Assembly: GCA_964593465.1 (NCBI GenBank)
Contig: CAZQJY010000006.1
Location: forward strand, 1 to 64,000
DNA length: 64,000 nucleotides
DNA from: Mycosynbacter sp964593465
Lineage (GTDB): Bacteria > Patescibacteriota > Saccharimonadia > Saccharimonadales > Saccharimonadaceae
Direction: 5' to 3'
Shown: positions 25,177-33,720 of the stretch, piece after piece
Layout of the letters: the number at the start of each line of letters is the position of its first letter
Numbering within the stretch: the stretch's first letter is position 1
Made by a program: the position numbers and the translations under genes
The notes under the pieces: generated by a model
The model's database searches: none
What the model was told of the DNA's origin: nothing
The model's input: the letters and a program-made list of their open reading frames with translations, nothing else

Positions 25177-26802
25177 CTATATAGACTTATTCACCTCTTC
25201 TAACGTCGTCTCGCCACGCAAAGCTGCTAACACGCCTGCCTGCAAAAGCGTAATCATACCGCTCTCGCGAGCTACTTTTTCAATAGCCTCGGTATGTACA
25301 TCTATGACGTCGCCGCGCAAAAACTTCTGAATTTCTTCGTTCACTACCATCTGCTCCATCACGGGCACGCGGCCCTTAAACCCAAACGGTGCGTCTTCAC
25401 TTGCGACAGGCCGCCACAGCTTGAAGGTATCGAGATTTGGTACGTTTGGTGTATCTTTGGGAATACCCTCGAGCGTCTCTTTAACCCACTTGCGCGTGGC
25501 TTCGTCTGGCTCGTATTCCTCTTTCGTCTCATCGACAAGGCGTCGCACAAGTCGCTGCGCGATAAGCAGGCGCACTGCCGAACTAAAGATAGGATTTTGC
25601 CCAATCATATCAATCATACGACTAAACGCCGCGCTAGTAGAATTGGCGTGAAACGAACTCAGCACCAAGTGTCCTGTAATAGACGCCTGTATGGCCGTTT
25701 TAGCCGTCTCAACGTCACGAATCTCACCTACCATCACAACATCTGGGTCGAGACGCAGCACAGAGCGCAAGCCATCGGCAAAGTGCTGTCCGCTTGTGGT
25801 ATCGATAGGAATCTGCGTAATGCCTGGTAGCTGATTTTCCACCGGATCTTCTAGTGTAATTAGCTTGCGGTCGTCGGTATTGAGCGCATTGAGAATACTA
25901 TAGAGCGTGGTCGACTTACCACTACCCGTAGGACCAACCATCAGAAGCATGCCGCGCGGGTGACTCACAATCTCCTGGATTTCTTTCATCTCTTTTTCGG
26001 CAATATTCAGGAATTCAAGGTTGAGCTGCGCAGTGTCAAAGTTAAAGAGACGCATTACCACATCCTGGCCATTGAGCGTTGGCACTGCCTCGATACGCAA
26101 ATTGAGTAGATGAGTAGCACCGTCGCGATGTACTTCTTTGTTCATGTGCCCAGATTGTGGCGTAGTAGACGCAGTTGAGATATTTGCGCGCGAGCTGAGT
26201 GCCGCCATGAGCACTCGGTAGCGATCTTTCTCTAGATGCGCCACAGAGTGCAGCGCACCATCGATACGCATACGGATACGGATAAAAGTACGCTGATTTT
26301 CGATATGAATATCGGACGCACCAAGCTTATCGGCCTGGTCGATAAGGTAATCAAACACCTTATCTGTACCGACGGAATTAAGTGTTTGAGACACTGATGC
26401 GAGTGTATCACTGTCACCTTCTTTGGCAATTTCGATATCATCATAAATTACCTCTTTGGGCGGATCGTAGCGATTCATGAGTACTTTGTAGCCGGATTGG
26501 CTAATCAACAGGAATTGCACGCCGCGACCGTCCTCGATATACTCAGCCTCAAGTTTCTTGATGACAGACTGTGGAGTCAGACTCGTGACACCGAAACGTG
26601 TCTGCGTCGTTTCATCGCCTTTTACAAGTGGCACCATCTTGTTGATGTGCATTTCCTTGATAGAAATCACATCCTTTGCAAGGGGTAAATCTTCTTCTAT
26701 CTCACGCGTGTCGAGATACTGTAAGCCCAGTATCGCAGAACGCTTTTGCGTTGCCTGCTCATCATTATCCCGCCGGGCTTGTTGTACCTTTTGCTCGTCC
26801 AT
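25177..26802 (-). CDS. pilB: Type IV pilus assembly ATPase (PilB/GspE family)
   Basis: Hexameric motor ATPase that extends type IV pili, found across Saccharibacteria and probably used in host contact. It has an N-terminal MshE-like region (about 20-115), the ASDIHIE box, Walker A GPTGSGKST (about 290), Asp box, Walker B VVMVGEIRD and His box. Where family members usually carry a CxxC zinc motif (about 425-480, after RLVRRLV) this protein has none. The other pilus genes are not in the window. A TATAAT -10 lies 7 nt before the ATG (leaderless). Confidence 0.92.
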   Translation of the reverse strand: MDEQKVQQARRDNDEQATQKRSAILGLQYLDTREIEEDLPLAKDVISIKEMHINKMVPLVKGDETTQTRFGVTSLTPQSVIKKLEAEYIEDGRGVQFLLISQSGYKVLMNRYDPPKEVIYDDIEIAKEGDSDTLASVSQTLNSVGTDKVFDYLIDQADKLGASDIHIENQRTFIRIRMRIDGALHSVAHLEKDRYRVLMAALSSRANISTASTTPQSGHMNKEVHRDGATHLLNLRIEAVPTLNGQDVVMRLFNFDTAQLNLEFLNIAEKEMKEIQEIVSHPRGMLLMVGPTGSGKSTTLYSILNALNTDDRKLITLEDPVENQLPGITQIPIDTTSGQHFADGLRSVLRLDPDVVMVGEIRDVETAKTAIQASITGHLVLSSFHANSTSAAFSRMIDMIGQNPIFSSAVRLLIAQRLVRRLVDETKEEYEPDEATRKWVKETLEGIPKDTPNVPNLDTFKLWRPVASEDAPFGFKGRVPVMEQMVVNEEIQKFLRGDVIDVHTEAIEKVARESGMITLLQAGVLAALRGETTLEEVNKSI

Positions 26803-26809
26803 TGCCTCT

Positions 26810-26815
26810 ATTATA
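26810..26815 (-). promoter_or_regulatory. -10 of pilB (leaderless type)
   Basis: TATAAT 7 nt before the ATG. Confidence 0.7.
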
Positions 26816-26885
26816 GCAAACCATGAGCATTTTAGACCTCACATTTAGAGACAACTCATTACTCATGTTTTTACACCTATAGTGG

Positions 26886-26891
26886 TATAAT
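26886..26891 (+). promoter_or_regulatory. -10 of the SPOUT methyltransferase gene
   Basis: TATAAT with an upstream TGG, 10 nt before the ATG at 26902; the predicted leader is 2-5 nt. Confidence 0.7.
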
Positions 26892-26901
26892 AGCCCAAGA
26901 T

Positions 26902-27387
26902 ATGCGAGATATCATCCTACTGGCGCACAATATCCGCTCCACTCACAACGTAGGAGCTTTTTTGCGTACCTGCGACGGGTTTGGCGTCAACAAAGTCATC
27001 TTTAGCGGCTACACACCCTATCCCTCACTTGAGCAGGACACACGCTTGCCGCACTTTGCCGACAAAATTACTCGCCAGATTCATAAAACAGCTCTCGGCG
27101 CAGAAACAACTGTACCATTTGAGCGTCATGAATTACCACCAATTGCCGAACTTAAAGCCACTGGCTACCAGATCGTTGGACTAGAGCAAGACGAACGCTC
27201 TGTAGCACTACCAGGCTACCAAGTGCCAGATAAAGTTGCTTTACTACTCGGCAACGAGATTGATGGCATCTACCCTGAGTTTCGCAACCAATGTGACACA
27301 CTCATAGAGATTCCTATGTACGGCACCAAAGAATCATTCAACGTCAGCGTGGCATGCGGTATTGCACTCTACCACCTCTCTATTTAG
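26902..27387 (+). CDS. TrmH/SpoU-family RNA 2'-O-methyltransferase
   Basis: A minimal SPOUT methyltransferase (161 aa) with motif 1 NIRSTHNVGAFLRTCDGFG, motif 2 LLLGNEIDGI and motif 3 IPMYGTKESFNVSVA, which together form the S-adenosylmethionine-binding knot. It lacks the N-terminal RNA-binding domain of larger TrmH/RlmB members. It probably methylates a ribose in tRNA or rRNA; the target cannot be read from sequence. The stop is 3 nt from the convergent dnaE. Confidence 0.85.
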   Translation: MRDIILLAHNIRSTHNVGAFLRTCDGFGVNKVIFSGYTPYPSLEQDTRLPHFADKITRQIHKTALGAETTVPFERHELPPIAELKATGYQIVGLEQDERSVALPGYQVPDKVALLLGNEIDGIYPEFRNQCDTLIEIPMYGTKESFNVSVACGIALYHLSI

Positions 27388-27390
27388 AGA

Positions 27391-30300
27391 CTACTTCAGC
27401 ACTACCGAATCTTCACCGAGTTTCTTCACTAGTTCACTGACCAATGCACTATGCTCATCAACCTTAAAAGGCAGACGAATGGCCGACTTTTTTACCTCAC
27501 CAAGCACAAGTACGACCTCGGCAGTACCAGGGTGTGCTTTACACGTCTCTTTTAGGTAAAGTAGTGCATCATGATCGTCTGGATCTCTGATGTTGACGTA
27601 GAGTTTCTGCGCAGGCATGGTAGGAGTAGGTGCAAGTACAGGTGGCTTTTCTTTTTTTAGCTCATCCTTTGCGAGCTTTTTGGGTGCAATACCGCCATTT
27701 TTATAGGTTTCGCGACGCTCTTTTTTTACGGCGCTACTCATTTTTGGCCCATCTAGCTTCCGACCCGTTGTCTGATACTCTTGGATATCCTTGTCCGTCA
27801 CGACGACAATCTCATCGGCAATTAGTTTACTTTCACTGCCTAAATTACCGTCACGATCTCGGGCAGAGTTCTTGCCGCCAATACGCACTACGGCATCTTG
27901 CACCAGCTTGGCCCCCACTTGCTCATAGAGATTTGGAAAAACAATCACTTCACCTTCACCAAACTTGTCTTCAAGTCCAACAAATGCCATCTTGGTGCCA
28001 CTTTTGGTTACGATAGTACGCACGGTGCTGACAATACCGCCCACTGTCATGGTACGACTATCATACTCAGGGATAAGCTGCGTAAGGGGCTGTGTTTGCT
28101 CTTCTAAGTATGTCGCATATGCATCAAGTGGATGCGATGAGATATATAAGCCAAGCAGCTCGCGTTCCCACATTAACTGCTCCTTATCCGTATGCTTCGC
28201 GGGTGACGTTTGTAGTGTTACTGTTGGCTGCACGCTTGCACCCGCATCGCCCATAAGCCCAAACAAATCCGTCTGTCCGCTGGCTGCTTCTTTTTGCACT
28301 TTGCTTGCAAATGCCTGGATGGTCTCGAGATTGTAGAGTAAATCAGAGCGGTCACCAAACGCATCAAATCCACCCGCTTTGATAAGCGACTCCCATGCTT
28401 TGCGGTTAAACTTACTCGTACTTACTCGTTTGGCAAAATCTTCGATACCGGCGAACTTCTCTTGGTCACGTGCACGCAAAACTTCCTCTACAGCACCGAC
28501 ACCCACACCTTTGACTGCCGCCATACCAAAACGAATCTGTTTTTTACCTGGCACTACCGCAAACTCAACGAATGACTCGTTCACGTCGGGATTGAGCACC
28601 TCTATACCCATATGCTTACACTCTGTAATCTCAATTGCAAGCCGCTCAGTATCGTCTTGGTCACTCGTCATGAGGGCTGCCATAAATGCGTCTGGGTAAT
28701 GCGCCTTGAGGTACGCTGTCCAATAAGCAATAAGTCCATAGCACGCCGCATGAGATTTGTTGAAACAGTAGTTTGCAAATTCTTCAAGCTGCTCCCAGAA
28801 AGTTTCAGCAATCTCTTTAGTAGCACCTCCATGTTTGACAGCACCATCCACAAAATCCATCTTCACTTTGCGCATCAAATCAATTTTTTTCTTACCGACA
28901 GCTTTACGTAATGTGTCGGCCTGACCACCAGTAAATCCGCACCACTCCTTAGAAATCTGCATAAACTGCTCCTGATAAACGAGAATGCCGTAAGTATTTT
29001 TGAGTGAGCTTTCCATACCTGAGTGCAGATAAGTGATCTCCTCTTGGCCATGCTTTCGTTTAATAAAGCTATCAATAAACTGCATTGGCCCAGGTCGATA
29101 CAACGCCACCATCGCGATGATATCGTCAAATACCGTCGGCTTCAGCTCACGTAGATAACGTTTCATACCCGCAGACTCCAGCTGGAACACGCCGGTCGTA
29201 TCGCCACGCTGAAACAACGCGTAGGTTGCTTCGTCGTCAAGCGGAATCGTCGATAGGTCAATTTCAGTTTTGTAGACTTTGCGAATGATGCGCAGCGCGT
29301 TGTTGATAATCGTCAGGTTGGACAAGCCCAAAAAGTCCATCTTGAGCAGCCCCAGTTCCTCGACAGGCCCCATCGGAAACTGCGTCGCCACGACGCCTTT
29401 TTGCGCCATCTCAAGCGGCACATAATTCACCACTGCCTCTGGCGCAATCACCACACCCGCGGCGTGTACACCGTGTGAGCGCATCGTACCTTCGAGTCGC
29501 ATAGCGTAGTCAAGTACTTCTTTGGACGTAGGGTTTATTTCGTATTCTTTTTTCAAATCGGCATCTTCGACCACGCTACGTTTGAGCGGGATGTGCCTCC
29601 CCTGCTCGGGCGGTGGAATCAACTTGGCGAGCCGGTCACTCTCAGCATAGGGCACTTGCAGCACACGCGCTACGTCGCGCACTGCGGCGCGGGCGGCCAT
29701 GGTGCCAAATGTACCAATGTTGGTCACGCGGTCATGGCCGTATTTTTCTGCACAATATTCTATCACCTCACCACGACGCGTATCCTGGATGTCAATGTCG
29801 ATGTCGGGCATAGAAATACGGTCTGGATTGAGAAAACGCTCAAACAGCAAGTCATACTTCAGCGGGTCAAGGTCGGTAATATTCAGCGCATAGGCAATGA
29901 TGGAGCCAGCCGCCGAACCACGCCCCGGACCAAAAATAATACCTTGGTCCTTACCCCAGTTGATAAAATCCTGGACGATAAGGAAGTAGCCGTTGTAGCC
30001 CATGCGATCGAGCACGCCAAATTCCATATCGAGCCGCTCAATCTCCTCAGGTTTGAGAGTAGCGCGAATTTCGGTGTTTTTCATCGCTTTGGCTTCGTCG
30101 AGTGTCTTACCCTGATAGCGCATCGCCATACCACGATACACCAGCTGGTCGAGATATTCTTTTTCGCTTTCGCCGTTTGGTGTTGGGAACTTTGGAATCA
30201 AGATTTTATCTAGCTCGATGTCGACATGACACATGTCGGCAATGCGCTTAGTATTACGCACTGCTTCGGGATTAGTCGCTTCCCAGCGGCTAATGATGTC

Positions 30301-31116
30301 ACGCGGGTCTGTCACGTGCAGCTCAAAATCTTTGAGGCTCATACGTTTTTCATCACTCAAATATGAACCTGTACCAACGCACAACAATATCTCATGCGCA
30401 TCAGAGTCGTCGTGTGTCAGGTAATGACCGTCACTTGTCACGACACATGGAATATCCAGCTCTTCGCTAAGCCGTTCCAAATGCTTATTAATGCCAACCT
30501 GCACATCCCACTTAGCAGGACAATCCGGATGACCGTGGTCTTGCAATTCTAAGAAATAGCGATCACCAAACACAGACTTATACCAAGTGGCGATACGCTT
30601 AGCTTCTTCGTAATTATCGTGGCGTAAATTTTCGCCCAACTCACCACTCGCACAGGCTGAGAGAATGATAAGACCTTCGTTGTATTTCTCTAGTAATTCA
30701 TGGTCAATACGCGGCTTATAGTACATACCCTCAAGGTTGGCAAGCGTCGAAAGCTGCATCAAATTTTTGTAGCCTTGATTGTTCATCGCCAAGATAATCA
30801 AGTGGTAGCGTGCCTTGTCTTTTTGCGGATCACGATCCGCCCTACCGCGAGCGGCCACGTAGGCCTCCATACCAAGAATTGGCTTCACGCCCTCAGCATT
30901 TGCAGCTTTATAAAACTCAATTGAACCGCTCATCGTACCATGATCAGTAATAGCAGTTGCTTCCATACCTAAGTCTTTGACAAGCTTCACGAGGTCTGGA
31001 ATTTTCGTCAGACCATCTAGCAAGCTATGATGCGTATGATTATGTAAATGCACGTAATCAGAGGGCTGTAACGCGCCCTTAATAGAGGTGTTTGTGCTCT
31101 CTGCTACCGCTCCCAT
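27391..31116 (-). CDS. dnaE: DNA polymerase III alpha subunit
   Basis: Replicative polymerase, DnaE type. It begins with the PHP domain (HLHNHTHHSLLDG at about 22), has the Pol3 catalytic aspartates in MPDIDIDIQD (about 434-443), GPGRGSAAGSI, a helix-hairpin-helix region, an OB-fold (about 985-1065) and a shorter C-terminal domain. The length of 1241 aa is slightly above the usual 1160. TATAAT (31125-31130) lies 8 nt before the ATG, with no Shine-Dalgarno. Confidence 0.97.
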   Translation of the reverse strand: MGAVAESTNTSIKGALQPSDYVHLHNHTHHSLLDGLTKIPDLVKLVKDLGMEATAITDHGTMSGSIEFYKAANAEGVKPILGMEAYVAARGRADRDPQKDKARYHLIILAMNNQGYKNLMQLSTLANLEGMYYKPRIDHELLEKYNEGLIILSACASGELGENLRHDNYEEAKRIATWYKSVFGDRYFLELQDHGHPDCPAKWDVQVGINKHLERLSEELDIPCVVTSDGHYLTHDDSDAHEILLCVGTGSYLSDEKRMSLKDFELHVTDPRDIISRWEATNPEAVRNTKRIADMCHVDIELDKILIPKFPTPNGESEKEYLDQLVYRGMAMRYQGKTLDEAKAMKNTEIRATLKPEEIERLDMEFGVLDRMGYNGYFLIVQDFINWGKDQGIIFGPGRGSAAGSIIAYALNITDLDPLKYDLLFERFLNPDRISMPDIDIDIQDTRRGEVIEYCAEKYGHDRVTNIGTFGTMAARAAVRDVARVLQVPYAESDRLAKLIPPPEQGRHIPLKRSVVEDADLKKEYEINPTSKEVLDYAMRLEGTMRSHGVHAAGVVIAPEAVVNYVPLEMAQKGVVATQFPMGPVEELGLLKMDFLGLSNLTIINNALRIIRKVYKTEIDLSTIPLDDEATYALFQRGDTTGVFQLESAGMKRYLRELKPTVFDDIIAMVALYRPGPMQFIDSFIKRKHGQEEITYLHSGMESSLKNTYGILVYQEQFMQISKEWCGFTGGQADTLRKAVGKKKIDLMRKVKMDFVDGAVKHGGATKEIAETFWEQLEEFANYCFNKSHAACYGLIAYWTAYLKAHYPDAFMAALMTSDQDDTERLAIEITECKHMGIEVLNPDVNESFVEFAVVPGKKQIRFGMAAVKGVGVGAVEEVLRARDQEKFAGIEDFAKRVSTSKFNRKAWESLIKAGGFDAFGDRSDLLYNLETIQAFASKVQKEAASGQTDLFGLMGDAGASVQPTVTLQTSPAKHTDKEQLMWERELLGLYISSHPLDAYATYLEEQTQPLTQLIPEYDSRTMTVGGIVSTVRTIVTKSGTKMAFVGLEDKFGEGEVIVFPNLYEQVGAKLVQDAVVRIGGKNSARDRDGNLGSESKLIADEIVVVTDKDIQEYQTTGRKLDGPKMSSAVKKERRETYKNGGIAPKKLAKDELKKEKPPVLAPTPTMPAQKLYVNIRDPDDHDALLYLKETCKAHPGTAEVVLVLGEVKKSAIRLPFKVDEHSALVSELVKKLGEDSVVLK

Positions 31117-31124
31117 TTGTTTGT

Positions 31125-31130
31125 ATTATA
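31125..31130 (-). promoter_or_regulatory. -10 of dnaE (leaderless type)
   Basis: TATAAT 8 nt before the dnaE ATG. Confidence 0.75.
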
Positions 31131-31313
31131 GCACGTAAACCTAGGTAGGCATGTTGTAATAATTCTCCAAAAAGCAAAGAACGCCGTGGAGCGTATCTCC
31201 ACATCCATTATGTCACCTCGCCCACAATAGAAGATGAATACTTGTGACAAGCAAGCCTATGTAGACTCTAAGAGACAGGCATATCATCAGTTACTCTAAA
31301 TTATCATATACTG

Positions 31314-31319
31314 TACAAT
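31314..31319 (+). promoter_or_regulatory. -10 of the 31328 gene (leaderless type)
   Basis: TACAAT 8 nt before the ATG. The 211-bp divergent region also holds two inverted repeats, GTGGAG/CTCCAC (31186-31202) and TGTCAC/GTGACA (31211-31216, 31244-31249), of unknown role. Confidence 0.55.
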
Positions 31320-31327
31320 TAAACTAC

Positions 31328-31672
31328 ATGTTAGACTATTCTCTTATAGCTGGAATACTTTTATATTTCTTGATGGTTCAGTTACTAGCGAAAGGTATCA
31401 TTAAGCCTGTTGCAGCTGGCGTACTGGTCACAGTCGGCTCATTTGGCTTCTCGTGGCTGTTGCGTGCAATGAATTATCATGCATACAAAATCCCCCTATC
31501 GCAGCTTCTAAATTTACTCGATATTATTGCAGTCGTCTTAACGCTAATAATTACCATTGTCACCTTTAGTAAGATGATAGAAAACGAAAAGTCATACACG
31601 GCATGGCTATTCTATGGAACTGCAGGCGCCGTCGGAGCATTCTACATCACACCATCTATACTAGGCTTATGA
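31328..31672 (+). CDS. Four-helix membrane protein of unknown function, 114 aa
   Basis: Almost entirely hydrophobic, with four predicted transmembrane segments (about 5-20, 24-43, 57-78, 90-112) and short polar turns. No family recognised. It has a leaderless-type promoter and its own bidirectional terminator. Confidence 0.6.
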   Translation: MLDYSLIAGILLYFLMVQLLAKGIIKPVAAGVLVTVGSFGFSWLLRAMNYHAYKIPLSQLLNLLDIIAVVLTLIITIVTFSKMIENEKSYTAWLFYGTAGAVGAFYITPSILGL

Positions 31673-31676
31673 CACA

Positions 31677-31706
31677 AAAATAGCTCCGCAACAACAGAGC
31701 TATTTT
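31677..31706. terminator. Bidirectional terminator
   Basis: Stem AAAATAGCTC/GAGCTATTTT with a 10-nt loop, between convergent genes. Confidence 0.85.
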
Positions 31707-31721
31707 ATCGCTACACGTGAC

Positions 31722-32000
31722 CTAGTCCCACTTCTCGTCGTTTGCCTGTAGCTCGCGAATCTTTTTTTCAGCTGCTTCGCGGATCTCGCGCGCTCTTGCT
31801 TCCAGCTCACGGGCCTTTGTTTCTGCAGTGGCACGAACATCATCAGCCGTGTCGAGCGCTTGATTTTTGAGCTCGCCAGCCTTCCGCTTGATATCTTCAC
31901 GAGTTTCTTTACCGCTTTTTGGTGCGGTAAGTACACCAGCTACAATACCTGATACCGCACCGATAACTGCACCGATTGCGAGTTTACTTCCTTTTGACAT
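31722..32000 (-). CDS. YtxH-like stress/envelope protein
   Basis: A glycine/alanine-rich membrane segment (about 5-25, LAIGAVIGAVSGIVAGVLTAP) followed by a KSGKETRED turn and a long charged helical tail, the pattern of YtxH/DUF883-like proteins. I choose ATG 32000 because AAGGAGGGAAAT stands directly before it; the frame is open upstream but lacks a ribosome site. It lies 10 nt behind the gene at 32011, so the two form an operon. Confidence 0.75.
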   Translation of the reverse strand: MSKGSKLAIGAVIGAVSGIVAGVLTAPKSGKETREDIKRKAGELKNQALDTADDVRATAETKARELEARAREIREAAEKKIRELQANDEKWD

Positions 32001-32010
32001 ATTTCCCTCC

Positions 32011-32250
32011 TTACTTCTTCTTTTTGACGGCTTTGCGTAGTATATTAGCCACCGCAAGGGGTGTACTAAAGCGTGATACATTACTGGCCGCATCCTCCAT
32101 CTTGTGTACTGTACGTTCAGCGCTCTCAGTAATGTTTTTGATTTGCTGCGTAACGCGTATAAGCAGGATCATAAGCACCACCGCAAGCACAAGGAAGATA
32201 GCAAGTGTAACTGCCAGTATGATTACCAAAATTCCTGCTGCTCCGTCCAT
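32011..32250 (-). CDS. DUF948-like small membrane protein, 79 aa
   Basis: One long hydrophobic helix (about 5-32) followed by an amphipathic helical tail with a basic end (KAVKKKK). The helix-then-coil layout resembles DUF948 proteins, which often neighbour YtxH genes in Gram-positives. A TATAAT (around 32285) and GGAGAG serve it. Its role is unknown; it probably partners the YtxH-like product. Confidence 0.6.
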   Translation of the reverse strand: MDGAAGILVIILAVTLAIFLVLAVVLMILLIRVTQQIKNITESAERTVHKMEDAASNVSRFSTPLAVANILRKAVKKKK

Positions 32251-32294
32251 ACTCTCCGCTCTTACTGTGACTAATTCTTATGTCTATTATACTA

Positions 32295-33170
32295 CTATTC
32301 CAGGCGGTCACGCAAATACGATTCAAGCTCGTCACCATATTCTGAGTCTTGCAGAGCCATGTCTACCACAGCTTTGATATATTTGAGCTGATTGCCCGTA
32401 TCGTGCCATACACCGTCGATGATACGTCCGTAGACTTCGTCTTGTTGTGCAAGTTCATTGATACTGTCCGCAAGTGTTATCTCGCCGTTTTTATCGACTT
32501 TTTCCTCAGCGATGATTGGTAGGATATCTGGAGTCAATAAGTAGCCACCTACAGATGCGAGGTTGCTTGGCGCGTTCGCTTCACCCGGCTTTTCAATCAG
32601 CTCTGTGAGCTGATACGCTCCGCCTGCAGCTTCATCTTTGATAGCTGCCATACCATATTTGTCTGCATCCTTCCTGTCAACTTCTATGAGTGAGATGACA
32701 GATTTGCCAGTTGACTCATACGCCTCTAGCAGCTGCTTGGCACGCGGCACTTCACTACGGAAAAAGTCATCGGCAAAAAAGACGAAGAATGGCTCGTCCT
32801 CAGCTATTAAATGCTGTGCGTTGAGCACTGGGCGAGCATTACCTTTTGGCGTACCCTTTTGGCGTACATACACAAAGTTAGCAAGTTCAGCCACTTCTTT
32901 GATCTGATCTGCCTTGTCGTGTTTACCTTTTTCGCGTAGTTCAGCCTCTAGCTCATCACTACGATCGAAATGATCTTCAATAGCACGCTTAGTACTACCT
33001 GTTACAATGATAACTTCTGTAACTCCTGCTGACACTGCCTCCTCAACAATTAGCTGAATAACTGGACGATCGATAATCGGTAGCATTTCCTTCGGCATCG
33101 CCTTTGTCTGTGGTAGGAATCTTGTTCCTAGTCCTGCTGCACAAATAATTGCTTTCGTTGGTTTCTTCAT
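32295..33170 (-). CDS. galU: UTP-glucose-1-phosphate uridylyltransferase
   Basis: Makes UDP-glucose for surface glycans. The nucleotidyltransferase signature AAGLGTRFLPQTKAMPKEM is at the N-terminus, with the PLGT-like and GEITLADSI segments downstream. The length of 291 aa is typical. It overlaps the Nudix gene by 4 nt at the end of the gat operon. Confidence 0.95.
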   Translation of the reverse strand: MKKPTKAIICAAGLGTRFLPQTKAMPKEMLPIIDRPVIQLIVEEAVSAGVTEVIIVTGSTKRAIEDHFDRSDELEAELREKGKHDKADQIKEVAELANFVYVRQKGTPKGNARPVLNAQHLIAEDEPFFVFFADDFFRSEVPRAKQLLEAYESTGKSVISLIEVDRKDADKYGMAAIKDEAAGGAYQLTELIEKPGEANAPSNLASVGGYLLTPDILPIIAEEKVDKNGEITLADSINELAQQDEVYGRIIDGVWHDTGNQLKYIKAVVDMALQDSEYGDELESYLRDRLE

Positions 33171-33715
33171 GATTCTCCTTTTCGCTTCATTAATTCGTCG
33201 TAGGCATACAATACCGCCAATCCGTCCGTCATCGCTCCATGTGTAGCATTATACAGCAGTTGGTCTATAGTGAGCAGCTTCACAGAAATAAATTCCGTAC
33301 TTTCAAGCGCCTGCTCTGCAGATTCCACACAATCCGTTGCTAGGTAAAAATGTCTACGCAAATTGGAATAGCTCTCATCAGTCGTCGTGCCAAGCTCTAT
33401 CCAACTGTCACTTGTGTAGCCCGTTTCTTCTTGCAGCTCACGCTGTATTGCGTGTAATGGCTCTTCGCCCAAGTCAACGATACCCCCAGGTAAATCCTGC
33501 ATTATTTTTTCCGGTCCAGTGCGAAATTGTTCAGCCACTACTACCAAATTATCTTTTGTTAGTGCGACAACCGCAGTAGCCGCATCACCAATACTACCCA
33601 TTGTATCAAATTGCGTTTGTGTACCATCTGGCAAAATAAAATGTTTACGCACGACCGTGCGCCAGCCAACTTTCGTGACTTCGTCATCAGCATATCGCTG
33701 CCATTCACTTGTCAT
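33167..33715 (-). CDS. Nudix hydrolase (ADP-ribose pyrophosphatase-like)
   Basis: A complete Nudix box (GGIVDLGEEP...RELQEETGY, about 77-100) for Mg-dependent hydrolysis of a nucleoside diphosphate linked to another group. The position of the box and the length (182 aa) fit NudF/ADP-ribose or nucleotide-sugar pyrophosphatases. Neighbouring galU might suggest a nucleotide-sugar substrate, but this is inference. It starts 5 nt after gatB. Confidence 0.85.
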   Translation of the reverse strand: MTSEWQRYADDEVTKVGWRTVVRKHFILPDGTQTQFDTMGSIGDAATAVVALTKDNLVVVAEQFRTGPEKIMQDLPGGIVDLGEEPLHAIQRELQEETGYTSDSWIELGTTTDESYSNLRRHFYLATDCVESAEQALESTEFISVKLLTIDQLLYNATHGAMTDGLAVLYAYDELMKRKGES

Positions 33716-33720
33716 AATCC

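Noticed and set aside
29593..30213. 206-aa open frame antisense to dnaE
   Set aside because: Shadow of the conserved dnaE reading frame; the translation shows no recognisable protein.
31186..31250. Two inverted repeats in the dnaE divergent region as a small RNA gene
   Set aside because: Stems are only 6 bp and neither has a terminator or a clear promoter of its own.
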